The notes under the pieces are model-generated. The model was not told the DNA's origin and searched no databases. It saw only the letters and a list, made by a program, of their open reading frames with translations. Shown one piece after another: positions 52,083 to 63,205 of a stretch of DNA of 64,000 nucleotides. Position 1 is the first letter of the stretch, and each line of letters opens with the position of its first letter. The stretch is taken from NCBI GenBank assembly GCA_011033025.1, contig WFMF01000490.1:61466-125465 (forward strand). Direction: 5' to 3'. The stretch comes from Beroe forskalii. Its lineage: Eukaryota > Ctenophora > Nuda > Beroida > Beroidae. The position numbers and the translations under genes are program-made.

Positions 52083-52523
52083 CAAAGCGCGTGATGTAGA
52101 GTAATTATACCTTAAGTAAACAATGCTGCACGTTTTGTTTACTTTGTTAAATAAACAAAGGACTGAGTCTCCCTCAATTCTTCTTTTGCTGCATTATCAC
52201 ATTGTTTGCTCGCGTTTTCTTTGTTTCTCCAGCCTTCTTCGGCCTTCTATTTTGTGTGATACCAGTTCTATGCTTACTCCCAGTTCATATTTCGCGGACT
52301 TGAAATAGGCGGCATCAACTAGAGTAGCTGTTTCATCCCTTGTTCCGTTATATTTCAACAGTCGTAGTGTTTCCCGATGCAGACAGTTCATCATACGTTT
52401 TTAAAACTTCATCCACAAATTCCTGGCATTCCGGACCATGTTAAATGTTTGTCCAACACTCCTGATCCTCCCTTTCTCACTCCGAACACTCCGTGACATG
52501 TCACGCGTTATGTCACGCAACTT

Positions 52524-52600
52524 GTCACGTGACAAGGACATCACGTGTGACAGGGGTTGCTAGGCAACTGCTCCCCTTTATATGTGCACGTGTTGAGAGA
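52524..52600 (+). promoter_or_regulatory. E-box, X-box and TATA-like cluster
   Basis: GTCACGTGAC at 52524-52533, CACGTGTG near 52542, X-box GTTGCTAGGCAAC at 52556-52568, TTTATATG near 52577 and GCACGTG at about 52586. Confidence 0.5.
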
Positions 52601-52810
52601 TTGCATCTTGTCAACTTATGTGTGTGTACACCATCATTGTGTTCCAAGATAGTGCTACACAAAAACATGCCATTTCCCTCCCAGATGTCGAATAGTTGAG
52701 TGATAACATTGTTGTGTGGATTAATATCCTTCCGTTTCACGACACAACAGATACTGTTTTAACAACTTATGTTATACCCCTCATCTCTCTAAGGGAAGCT
52801 CCCATTTCAC

Positions 52811-52856
52811 GTTACCAATAACCCATTCTAAACCCTTACCATGATCTCACTTCCAA
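52811..52856 (+). promoter_or_regulatory. Double-CRE element, degraded copy 4
   Basis: CCATTCTAAACCCTTACCAT and CTCACTTCCAAC match the core and right side of the element, but both CREs have mutated. It faces copy 5. Confidence 0.45.
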
Positions 52857-53008
52857 CAGCATACTTCTTGCAAACAACCCAAGATAACTTCCACATTGCA
52901 GAGAGTGATCTTTGTATGGCCTTACAGTCCTATAAACAAGGTGTTCTTATTAGGTTTCAATCTGCCACACTACATTGTGTAGGTCGTGCAGGATTAGGCG
53001 TCCCTCAA

Positions 53009-53052
53009 GTGATGTCATTATCATGGTTTAGAATGGTCATTGATGCTGATTT
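53009..53052 (-). promoter_or_regulatory. Double-CRE element, copy 5 (inverted)
   Basis: TGATGTCATTATCATGG then TTTAGAATGGTCA, the reverse complement of the core. The outer CRE is degraded. Copies 4 and 5 lie within and around an 86-codon frame (52841-53101) that I do not accept as a gene. Confidence 0.5.
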
Positions 53053-53109
53053 CTCGCGCGGTCGTCAAATTCTGAAATTCCTGTTGTCCTGTCAGAAATG
53101 ACTGTGTTT

Positions 53110-54230
53110 CTACCCTTTGTATGAACACTGCGTTGGAGATATTGTGTATGTTTTCCGCAATTTGCTAACCTCTATTGGGATTTCGTCACTTTGTCTTGTA
53201 CTTGCCACTTGGTTAGGTTGTTCAACTAATAGGACTATTTTAACCGTTTTATCGCCCAAAATTCGTCGAATAGACTGCAGATATCCGGTTGGCACATTTC
53301 TTGAAATTTGAACTGTGTCGCATAATTTCACCGTGTAACGTTTTCAACCATTTAGTGACCGTCACGATGTGACGCAATGCGTTAACTTATGATAAATATA
53401 GACTACTCGTGTATGTAAGAGTCTTATGACCTTGTCTTATGATGATACACATCCAGACACAGTCGTTATCTCGTACCGGATATGACACTTCCTATCTCTG
53501 ATGACATTAGATTTGATTATATGCTTCTGCCATATTTAGAGGCGTATACATAATTTAATCTACATACCACAGTACAGAAGTGCTGTGATTTGACCTGTCC
53601 ATATCTCCGTGGTCTTTATCATCCCACCACGTACCATGGTACACTCCCTGAATACTGATCAAATCGCTGAAATTACTAGAAAAATGTTTTAATGTTTTCC
53701 AAAGAGTCTGCAGAATTAAGATTCCTGTACAGATAAAAATCAATTTGAAAATCAATTCAGACAAATTTAACAGTTCCAGACAGTTCATATAAGATCCTCC
53801 AAATAAAATACAGACTCTTAACAATCCTCACCCTCTCTCCCTTTCTCTCAGTCTGTCATACCATCAGCTTAGTATTATTATTGTTAGCAGTATTACAGGT
53901 GTCTCGCTAAACAAACACAGACTCTAGCACTTGTTTACACCTAATGACTCGTCAGTGTGTGTGTGTGTGTGTGTGAACATGGCTACAATAATAAAGAAGT
54001 CACGTCACTATTTGATGTTGTCAAAGTATAGTAGAGAACCTATTTCTTTAAGGTAGTATGACCTCCTTAGAACTAAATAGCATACCAGCTGCTTTGAATA
54101 TTTAGTGTTTTGCCATTCCTTTCTTACCGCCTTGTTATTATATGTCGTACAGCTGTTGCTCCTTTGTAAACACTACCGACACCACCTGTGTTTCATGTGT
54201 TGCCTATAATTTACTCCATATGCGTGTGTT
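53110..54230. other. No recognisable gene; GT dinucleotide run
   Basis: A (GT)9-10 run lies at about 53955-53974. The small frames at 53110-53331 and 53555-53824 have no recognisable domain. Confidence 0.45.
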
Positions 54231-54237
54231 GAACATT

Positions 54238-54335
54238 TAAAACGTACAAACGCACAAACTCGTACTGACTTTCAAACTTACAAACGCACAAACTTGTACT
54301 GACTTTCAAACGCACAAACACACAAACTCGAGACC
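54238..54335. repeat. AAACGCACAAACT tandem repeat
   Basis: Two and a half copies of a unit of about 37-38 bp with ACAAACGCACAAACT and GTACTGACTTTCAAAC. Confidence 0.8.
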
Positions 54336-54478
54336 TGACAACGCATTAAATATTCCTCTTAAAACTCCCTGTTTCCTCTTTCATCTCATTATCACATGGT
54401 ACTCGGGTGTCTGGGAGTAGGAAATGGACTTCAGGTTCACTGCCACGTTTGATGGGGGTGCTAAGAGATTAGGAATCA

Positions 54479-54532
54479 TGACGTCATCAATTGACCAATT
54501 AGACCTCTTGGTTTGGCGTCACTCTCATCACC
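54479..54532 (+). promoter_or_regulatory. Double-CRE element, divergent copy 6
   Basis: TGACGTCATCAATTG at 54479 and TGGCGTCA at 54514, again 35 bp apart, then CTCTCATCACC. The core between them is altered. It lies inside a 112-codon frame (54424-54762) without recognisable domains. Confidence 0.5.
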
Positions 54533-54689
54533 TAAAGTACTCTCACAGGACCCCTGTAAATATCCATGAGGCAGTGAAAATGGGTTTTCTAGAACACGCG
54601 ACCTTTGCAATCACCTCATATTGGATTACCTTATCATTACATGAATATCTGGTCTCACCGGTCACCATATCGTATTACAACCCTCCCTC

Positions 54690-54815
54690 CCATTGGCTAG
54701 CCCCTCTCTCACGTGACACTCGTACTCAGCCCTCATTGGATGTTGCTAGGATATTTGTATAGTGTAATTCGTTCTGATTGGATGAAAATTAAAGGTGTCC
54801 TATATATTCTCATTA
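54690..54815 (+). promoter_or_regulatory. ATTGG/E-box cluster with TATATATT
   Basis: ATTGG at about 54692, 54735 and 54776, TCACGTGAC at about 54709 and TATATATT near 54801. No coding exon follows. Confidence 0.42.
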
Positions 54816-55562
54816 CGTTTGATTCGTCGCGTCTCTGTTGTTGCCCTCTCTTTCTGTAAATTATACAACCTATTTATACCAGCTGGGAGCTTTGCAGCTT
54901 CTTCCTTTTTATTAATTTTCTTCTTTTTTTTCTTTTTGCAGTGTTTTTACGCATTGTATTGGAATAAACTATTGTTTATTGTTTAACAATGGGATAACAT
55001 CACAATGGATGTGAAGAGGTTTAGCAATATTCATACTCCCGCAGTTTAGTTTGGCAGTAGTTACGTGGGAAAACTTTACACTGGGTATGAGAAGTTTTTA
55101 CAATACTTGTTTCATGCTAGTTGAAGGAATGTATGACAAAGGTCATTCCAATGTTGTACAATAGCCAAATATATAACCTACAATAGCTCAATAGTCAATA
55201 GCTTTATACTCTCTTTCTGGAAAAGGTTTCTACTCAAATTTCATATAAATTTCTTATTTTTTGTTTTCTAAAGCTTTAAAAAGTTAATAGCTTTGAAATG
55301 TAAATAGTTGTACTACAGCTTCGCTTACGTGAATGTAATGGTACATTTTCCAAGAAAACCTTTATTGCGAATAAAATTCCAGCGAATAAAATTTCAGCAA
55401 CAAATGAGCAGCTGGCTGGCCTTGTATCCACATTGTAGGCTTGAAATAGTCCATCTCAGATCAAGATATTATATAAACTACACCGACCGGAACTGCTATT
55501 TGATATCACCTCATGAAACATTGACACAGTCACTGCACTTGCCATGGGCTGTTCTATCCTCG

Positions 55563-55612
55563 TTACGTCATCAATTGCCCACTCTAAACCCTGATAATGA
55601 CATCAGTTCCAA
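55563..55612 (+). promoter_or_regulatory. Double-CRE element, copy 7
   Basis: TTACGTCATCAATTG at 55563, CCACTCTAAACCCTGATAA, TGACATCA at 55598 (35 bp spacing), then GTTCCAA. Confidence 0.6.
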
Positions 55613-55845
55613 GTGTCAGTGATCTGTGTGTAACCAGGCTGCTACTCATGAGAATGTTATATTGACTAACGTCAAGTATATATTAATGTTTTCAGAGAAC
55701 TGGGATCTGTTGCCGGCAGCTTCGTGTAAGACGATATTATATTAAGCGTGTCAAATTAAATACTCGCTTAGTGACTAAACGTTTCCTGTCAACGATCCGT
55801 GTAATGTGGCTGGCACTTCGTGGTCACAAAATGGCTAAAACACAT

Positions 55846-55894
55846 CCTCAAATCTCCATTTTAAATCATGATAATGACGTCAATCTCAACCGCC
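55846..55894 (+). promoter_or_regulatory. Double-CRE element, copy 8
   Basis: The left CRE is lost, but CCATTTTAAATCATGATAA, TGACGTCA at 55875 and ATCTCAACCGCC are kept. Confidence 0.55.
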
Positions 55895-55899
55895 TATGT

Positions 55900-56700
55900 T
55901 ACGGCTCTACCCATTATCTTGGATTAGATGGCAGCGCATATTCTTGTCATGAATCTTTGATAATTTTATTGCGCGTGAGTGAAGTTGAGTTGCACCGTTG
56001 TAAGTTCTTCGCATAGTTTTGGTCATGAGTTTGTTATAAAGTGTCGTTTTAGTATTATTATCTTTGTTTAGACGAAATTGAACGCCGTTGTTTTTATATT
56101 GAAATTTGCTTTAAATCATTGAAGGTAGGAGGCTTTGCGAGTTTTGCAGGATAGCCAATTTTATCCTTTGAAAAGATTTTGACATAATAAGCCCGCGCCT
56201 ACGAGGACTTAAAAAGAAGTTTAGTCAAATAAACTATTTTCCTGTGTATAAAATAGCTTACGTTTAAAACGTCATGCGGAAATATGTACATTCTTCAGCG
56301 CTCTAAATTTCCTGTTTGACATCAGGTCACCATTCCCACATGTATTTTCCTGGTACATTAATTAGCTCATCAATTATCCAATTATCTCATTAGCTCCCCC
56401 ACTCTCTTTTCCATTTCTCAGTATTATAGCTCAACTCTTGTGTACAATTCTCTAACATTGCCTAGCTTTAATTGAACGTTTAGGCGGGCTGAGGTCATGT
56501 TTATTATTATTATCATTATTCTTTGTGTTATTGTCTTCGTGGCCAGCGTAATTTATTATTATTTCTGTGTGATGTAATCATCTGTGATTCGCATGATGTC
56601 ATAATCTAGACCTAATCTGACATAATAATATACATCGGCCTTTTTATGGCTTGGCGTATGATATCATTCTCATGCGTAGGTCGTGTACCAGCGAGATTAA
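55900..56700. other. No recognisable gene
   Basis: Ordinary AT-rich sequence with short TTATTATTATTAT runs (56500-56520). A weak TGATGTCATAATCTAGACC at 56594 may be a decayed double-CRE element. Confidence 0.45.
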
Positions 56701-56706
56701 AAGATA

Positions 56707-56770
56707 GGCGGTTGATAATGATGTCATTATCATACTTTAAAGTAGCAAAAATTGATGACTTGATGATGTC
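56707..56770 (-). promoter_or_regulatory. Double-CRE element, copy 9 (inverted)
   Basis: GGCGGTTGATAATGATGTCA with TTATCAT, an altered core, then ATTGATGAC at about 56751. Confidence 0.5.
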
Positions 56771-56884
56771 CAATATTTCCAATTTCTGATCGTGACCCAC
56801 TGAGTTTGTACTCACACAGCTTGCGTTTCGTTGGTGGTCAGAACAAGGTGTATTACATGACAAGATAAGGTGTGTGACATTTGA

Positions 56885-57000
56885 CAGGACATGTCACATA
56901 TAACGTGTACTTGTCACATGACTTGTAGTCATGTCACATGACCTGTACACGTGTCACGTGACCTACATTTGTACTTATCACGTGACATGACATATAATGT
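56885..57000. promoter_or_regulatory. Run of CACGTG/CACATG sites
   Basis: GACATGTCACAT, GTCACATGACTTG, GTCACATGACCTG, ACACGTGTCACGTGAC and ATCACGTGACATGACAT follow within 110 bp. The run may be a degenerate tandem repeat of an E-box unit. Confidence 0.5.
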
Positions 57001-57208
57001 GATTTGTACCTGACCACACCCAACTTCTCTACAATCGTTTGATGTGTACGTTCGCTTTAAAATGTCCGTCAATGCCGGACGGATCAGAGTAAAATCGGAC
57101 CGTTTTATGTGTACACTGATTCGTTTCCATGCTGCCAATGTTTAGTAATTATATTACCAGTTCTCTCCGTTTCTCCCAGAAGTGTGCTGCGTATGAAATC
57201 AGGCATTG

Positions 57209-57263
57209 TGACGTCACCAACTCACTGTTATAAGCTCTGATAATGACGTCAGTCTCAGCTACC
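57209..57263 (+). promoter_or_regulatory. Double-CRE element, copy 10
   Basis: TGACGTCACCAACTCAC at 57209, CTGTTATAAGCTCTGATAA, TGACGTCA at 57244 (35 bp spacing), then GTCTCAGCTACC. Both CREs are perfect here. Confidence 0.65.
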
Positions 57264-57400
57264 ATTAAACTCGGATAAATAATAGCTGCTGCTGCAACGT
57301 AATTTCATGTGCGCCTCTCTGCTTTTTGATGTATAATTTATCGTTATTTTGCCATTACATGATTGATTTCACTCCTCCTCCTGTTGTTTGTCATGGGACT

Positions 57401-57448
57401 GTTAGTGACATCACTATCAGGGTTTAGAATGGTGAACTGATGACGTTA
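57401..57448 (-). promoter_or_regulatory. Double-CRE element, copy 11 (inverted)
   Basis: TGACATCACTATCAGGG at 57406 with TTTAGAATGG and TGACGTTA at 57441, 35 bp apart. It faces copy 10. Confidence 0.65.
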
Positions 57449-57853
57449 TTTAAACCACCTAGTCTGGTAACTTCTTACGGTTTTATCAACCGACACTCCC
57501 TCCCTTTTATCCCTGCCAATTTCCCAACGCTTGAATCGCCTTGGTTATTTTTAGGGCTGTTTTAAAATTGCACAATGATTATTTTCTCAGTAACTGTAAG
57601 AGCCAGTAGAGCTACAGCAATGAAGCAACCTACTGCACATTTTTAATTTTCGCTCATGACATAATTAATTTCCAATTATGATAAGTTATGATGATATATT
57701 ATTATGATATAGAATTTCACAGTCAATATGAACTGTGCCTGTTGCCTCCTGGCTTCATTAGGTAACCCATTTGAAGGTGAAAATTCCTCTGAATAAACAA
57801 AAATTGGATAAAAATTGAAAGATAAAAATCGAAAGATAAAAATTTAAAGATTA

Positions 57854-58086
57854 GGTGCATGCAACGTTCGTCGGTCGATCGAATGGAACCGGTCGATCGA
57901 TCAACTTCATTTGATCGATTGATGTATTTTTAATAGAAAATCTTTAAGCTAGTAGGATAACAACTAAATATTTCTCATTTAAACATGATTCAAGTCAACA
58001 GGGAGCATTAAAACACATCATTCGTTCAAATGGAGTTGATCGACCGACCAACTCCACTCGATCGACCGACGAACGTTACGGGCACC
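57854..58086. mobile_element. PIF/Harbinger-like MITE, copy 1
   Basis: The inverted ends carry AACGTTCGTCGGTCGATCGA. The outermost bases GGTGC and GCACC are flanked by TTA and TCA. Several GATCGAT motifs lie inside. Confidence 0.75.
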
Positions 58087-60293
58087 TCAAAATTTAAAGA
58101 TAGAAATTTAAAGATAAAAATTTCCATTTCACCACACTATCATAATCTCAGAATGTTGTGTCACACTTTGTGGAGTTCCTGAAGAAGAGATATTTTATCT
58201 CAAAACTGACAGTTGAATAGCGGTGCAAAGTGTATGGTTTTGATTTCATATTTGAGAATTTTTGTGTTTCACTGAAATGATCAATCACTTCAAACAAAAT
58301 TTAAAGAACCATTTAAAAACCAAATTTTTGTTTAATGCATTCAAATGCATTCAACCCCAAAACACAGTTGCAAGTCCGTGTGCCACCGTGTTACCTTGCA
58401 TTATATCATTTCATTTGGCTCTCATTACAATTTGTTTGGATCTGCCGATCTCCTTGATAAGAGTATCTCACTTGGATCCTGTCAAGGACTCAGGAAAGAG
58501 CTGTTGGAAAGTTTTGTGGCTTGACTGTACAAAGATGACTGTTATCCCAAAGATATTCTGTATTAAACTATTGAGTCCTGACAGGATCCAAGGGAGATAT
58601 TTGAATTAAAAAGAAATCTTCTTCAAGACATCAATCTGCAAGACTTTTTCCAACTCCGTACTTGAACACCAACAATAATTCATGTTTGATATGATTGATC
58701 ATTGCAGTGAAACACAGAAATCTCTATTATGAAATTAATAATCACCTTTTGTAGAACAAATATGCTTATATGATAGTCTTTGAAAAGTAAGTCAGAAAAC
58801 TCTCCAGCTCCTCCAACCATAGTTTTTGGACAGGATTCAAAGAAATGCCTTCATCAGAGACCTAGGCAGATCCAAATAAGGCATAATGAGACAGCAAAAT
58901 GATATGGTGTAATGAAAGCTAAGACTGTGGCATACGGGCTTGTGACCACGTTGTAGAGTTAAAATATGTAATTGACAGGCACTTAATGCAAATGCTCCTC
59001 CAACCGCAATATGTAGTTTGTACGCGACGCACAATCTCACATGTTAGAAAGCAGCTGCATGAGCCAAAAGGGTTTGGGTTTTTAAAAAAAGGTGTTTTTG
59101 CTCCCCTCTTAATCACTTTTTCATTTTTAAAAAATGGGGGTTCTTTTTTTCCCGGTGCTTTTTTGGGGGGGGGGGGGCCCCAAAAGCTTTTGAGAAACAA
59201 GGGATTCCCGGCCCCAAAAAACAAAAAAAAGGGCTTTTCCCAAAATTTTCCAAAAAGGGTTCTAAACTAGTTTGGGGGTTTGGGGGTTTTTAAAAAAGGT
59301 TTTAAAAAAATTCATAAAAAGTAAATTTGTGAAAGGGTTATGTTTCCAAATTTGGTTTTTGACTTGGAAATTTTTTTGGGTTTTTTTTTGCTTTTTGGTC
59401 TCACCCCATGAGGGGGCCTTGCATTTTCACAGGGGTGGGAAAATTGGGAAAATTCTTTTTGGGGAAATTTTTAACTAAATTAGTTTTTTTTGAAATAAAA
59501 GAAAATTTTCTTCAAGACATCTCTGCAAGATTTTCTAACCCCTTGAACTAAAATGACCCTTTTAGAAATGCAATGTAGAGAGCAGCAGGATCTAAATGAT
59601 TCCCACCAAGATGAGTGGTGTGCAGGCATCTTCAGTCCAATACCTACCTCAGCTTTGGGGTGTTTAAATTGCAGAGCTTTTTATGAGGAAATTTTAGCAG
59701 TCACCCCTGGCAGGCTCAGGGTATAGCACCGTCAGTGCAGTGACCACTGCCTGAATGAAACTGAAACTTGTGCTCTTTGGTCTTTGAATGTACTCAGGCA
59801 TCAAGAAATTAAGCAACAAACTTAGTGAAGAGGAGTAGAGACCGTGATGGATCCGGTTATTTGTGTCCTTACGTTGCACATTAATAAATTAATGAAGTGG
59901 CATGCATCCTGATCCAATACTCCATCTTGAGAGATGCTTCTCCTGAAAATCAGGTTAAAACATATTTGAAATGAAATATTAGCTATGAACCATGGGGTTT
60001 TGTGAAGAGTTTGTTGTGGAACTGTGTTGCTGTAAAGCAAAAATGTTTTATATACTTTATAGTGGCTTTGGAGCATCATATAGAAACCGGATTTTTGCTC
60101 TCATTCTTGATATTTCACCTATGAGAACAAATTTCACCATAAAAAAATAGAAAATTAAATTTGAAATTTCTCGGTCGGGGCCTTTAAATGGCTAGAATAT
60201 GTTCCTCTCAGACACTATTTGGAAATGTCTACGCATGTAAGAAATACTTCATTTTTATTCACTTTCAGGCAGTGTGGAGGAAGTTTGACCTAA
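58087..60293. repeat. Tandem duplication, unit 1
   Basis: This unit matches 60538-62962 along nearly its whole length. It contains family R repeats in facing orientation (58370-58560 and 58830-58960) and ends with TTCAGGCAGTGTGGAGGAAG. Relative to unit 2 it has many one-base gaps in homopolymers, as expected of sequencing errors. The 115-codon frame at 58262-58609 recurs in unit 2 and is part of the repeat. Confidence 0.85.
59060..59485. other. Homopolymer-rich, doubtful sequence inside unit 1
   Basis: Runs of 5-13 identical bases dominate (for example the G run at 59164-59177). The corresponding part of unit 2 (about 61510-62085) is ordinary sequence sharing recognisable anchors such as CTTGCATTTTCACA. 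This looks like a failed read of the same sequence, not biology. Confidence 0.7.
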
Positions 60294-60537
60294 GGCGGGT
60301 CAGAGCGTTAATCTGTCAAGTCAAATGGAATTGGTCAATCGATCAACTCCATTTGAAAGAACAATGTGTTTTACTGGTCCCTAATGACTTGAATCATGTT
60401 TAAAATGAACAACATTTAGTTGTTTCCCTACTAGCTCAAAGATTTCCCATTTAAACTTTTAAAACACATCAGTCGATCAAATGAAGTTGATCGATCGACC
60501 AATTCCATTCGATCAACCGACGAACATTAGGGGCGCC
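60294..60537. mobile_element. PIF/Harbinger-like MITE, copy 2
   Basis: Ends GGCGGG... and ...GGGCGCC, flanked by TAA and TCA; the left end is more diverged than in copies 1 and 3. The interior matches copy 3 closely (AACAATGTGTTTTACTGGTC). Confidence 0.75.
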
Positions 60538-62962
60538 TCAAAATTTAAAGATAGAAATTTAAAGATAAAAATTTCCATTTCACCACACTATCATAATCTC
60601 AGAATTTTGTGTCACACTTTGTGGAGTTCCTGAAGAAGAGATATTTTATCTCAAACTGACAGTTGAATAGTGGTACCAAAGTGTATGGGTTTGATTTCAT
60701 ATTTGAGAATTTTTGTGTTTCACTGAAATGATCAATCACTTCAAACAAAATTTAAAGAACCATTTAAAAACCAAATTTTTGTTTAATGCATTCAAATGCA
60801 TTCAACCCCAAAACACAGTTGCAAGTCCGTGTGCCACCGTGTTACCTTGCATTACACCATATCATTTCTGGTGTCTCATTACAATTTGTTTAGATCTGCC
60901 TAGATCTCTGATAAGAGTATCTCACTTGGATCCTGTCAAGGACTCAGGAAAGAGCTGTTGGAAAGTTTTGTGGCTTGACTGTACAAAGATGACTGTATTT
61001 TTATCCCAAAGATAATTCTGTAATAAAATATTGAGTCCTTGACAGGATCCAAGTGAGATATTTGAATTAAAAAGAAATCTTTCTTCAAGACATCAATCTG
61101 CAAGACTTTTCTCCAACTCCGTACTTGAACACCAACAATAATTCATGTTTGATATGATTGATCATTGCAGTGAAACACAGAAATCTCATTATGAAATTAA
61201 TAATTCACCTTTGTAGAACAAATATGCTTATATGATAGTCTTCTTTGAAAAAGTAAAGTCAGAAAACTCTCCAGCTCCTCCAACCATAGTTTTTGACAGG
61301 ATCCACTAAAGAAATGCCTTCATCAGAGACCTAGGCAGATCCAAATAAGGCATAATGAGACAGCAAAATGATATGGTGTAATGAAAGCTAAGACTGTGGC
61401 ATACGGGCTTGTGACCACGTTGTAGAGTTAAAATATGTATTTGACAGGCACTTAATGCAAATGCTCCTCCAACCGCAATATGTAGTTTGTACGCGACGCG
61501 CACAATCTCATGCTGGGGAAGCGCGCTGCGCGAGCCAAACAGGGATATACGTGTTAAACAAACAAGAGCTAGAGCCCTTTTTTGAACATACCACTCTTCA
61601 ATCACTGTTTTTCAGTTTTGGCACCCAATTCATGGGCCGGTTCATTTTACCTGGTGCTTAAGCTTACGCGCGCGCGGCCGGGCCATGGCCAACGACTGAG
61701 GCCGAGGAAGAACGCAAACGACGGCGCGGCGCGCCGCGCACGCAGAATAACAAATAAGGCGCTGGTTTCCCCTAACCAGGGGTGTCGCGTCCTCTCGAAA
61801 CAAGGCGTACGCATAAAACTAGGGATCTGGTTAGTGCAAGGCGCTGGTTAGAGCAAACAGTGTAATATAAATTCTATAAAACAGTGTACTATAAATTGTA
61901 AATTTGTGCAAATTTGAGAATTATGAATTTGCACAAATTTGAGACTTGTGACTCATAGGAAATCAATTTGTTGGTATATAGTTTATTTGACTAGTGCTAT
62001 GAATCTCACTCATGCCAGTGAGCCACTTGCATTTTCACATGGGATAGTCAATAGTTGCTATACCACAGGGAAAATTCTGCTGCCCTTTGAGGAATTTCGT
62101 AACTAAATTAGCTATTTTTGAAATAAAAAGAAAACTTTCTTCAAGACATCAATCTGCAAGACTTTTCTCCAACTCCGTACTTGAACTCCAACATGATCCC
62201 TTTAGGCAATGCAATGTAGAGAGCAGCAGGATCTAAATGATTCCCACCAAGATGAGTGGTGTGCAGGCATCTTCAGTCCAATACCTACCTCAGCTTTGGG
62301 GTGTTTAAATTGCGAGAGCTTTTTATGAGGTAGGCCCCCCAGCAGTCACCCCCTGGTACCAGGGTATAGCACCGTCAAGTGCAGTGACCACCTGCCTGAA
62401 TGAAACTGAAACTTGTGCTCTTTGGTCTTTGAATGTACTCCAGGCATCAAGAAATTAAGCAACAAACTTAGTGAAGAGGAGTAGAGGACCGGTGGATGGA
62501 TCCGGGTTATTTGTGTCCTTTTACGTTGCACATTAATAAATTAATGAGAAGTGGCATGCATCCTGATCCAATACTCCATCTTGAGAGATGCTTCTCCTGA
62601 AAATCAGGGTTAAAACATATTTGAAATGAAATATTAGCTATGAACCATGTAGTTTTGTGAAGAGTTTGTTGTGGAACTGTGTTGCTGTAAAGCAAAATGT
62701 TTTATACTTTATAGTGGCTTGGAGCATCATATAGAAACCGGATTTTTGCTCTCATTCTTGATATTTCACCTATGAGAACAAATTCCACCATAAAAAATAG
62801 AAAATTAAAATTTGAAATTTCTCGGTCCGGGGCCTTTAAATGGGTAGAATATGTTCCTCTCAGACACTATTTGGAAATGTCTACGCATGTAAGAAATACT
62901 TCATTTTTATTCATCTTAATTCTTATTCACTTTCAGGCAGTGTGGAGGAAGTTTGACCCTAA
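60538..62962. repeat. Tandem duplication, unit 2
   Basis: Copy of 58087-60293. It has a GC-rich insert at 61505-61860 (GCGCGCGGCCGGGCC, GCGGCGCGCCGCGC, GGCGCTGGTTAGAGCAAA) which unit 1 lacks or shows only as bad sequence. Facing family R repeats lie at 60820-61030 and 61290-61420. No gene recognised. Confidence 0.85.
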
Positions 62963-63203
62963 GGCGGCCGTAACGTTCGTCGGTCGATCGAGTGGAGTTG
63001 GTCGATCGATCAACTCCATTTGAAAGAACAATGTGTTTTACTGGTCCCTAATGACTTGAATCATGTTTAAATGAGCAACATTTAGTTGTTTCCCTACTAG
63101 CTCAAAGATTTCCCATTTAAACTTTTAAAACACATCAGTCGATCAAATGAAGTTGATCGATCGACCAATTCCATTCGATCGACCGACGAACGTTACGGCC
63201 GCC
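62963..63203. mobile_element. PIF/Harbinger-like MITE, copy 3, with TAA duplication
   Basis: The ends are perfect inverted repeats of about 29 bp starting GGCGGCCGTAACGTTCGTCG, flanked by TAA at 62960-62962 and 63204-63206. A 3-bp TAA target duplication and GGC-start ends fit PIF/Harbinger. At 241 bp it is non-autonomous. It interrupts sequence just after TTCAGGCAGTGTGGAGGAAG. Confidence 0.85.
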
Positions 63204-63205
63204 TA

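Noticed and set aside
54424..54762. 112-codon frame
   Set aside because: It overlaps a double-CRE copy and an ATTGG/E-box cluster and has no recognisable domain.
58262..58609. 115-codon frame repeated at 60713-61015
   Set aside because: It recurs because the whole 2.3-kb unit is duplicated; it contains family R repeat sequence and differs by frameshifts between units.
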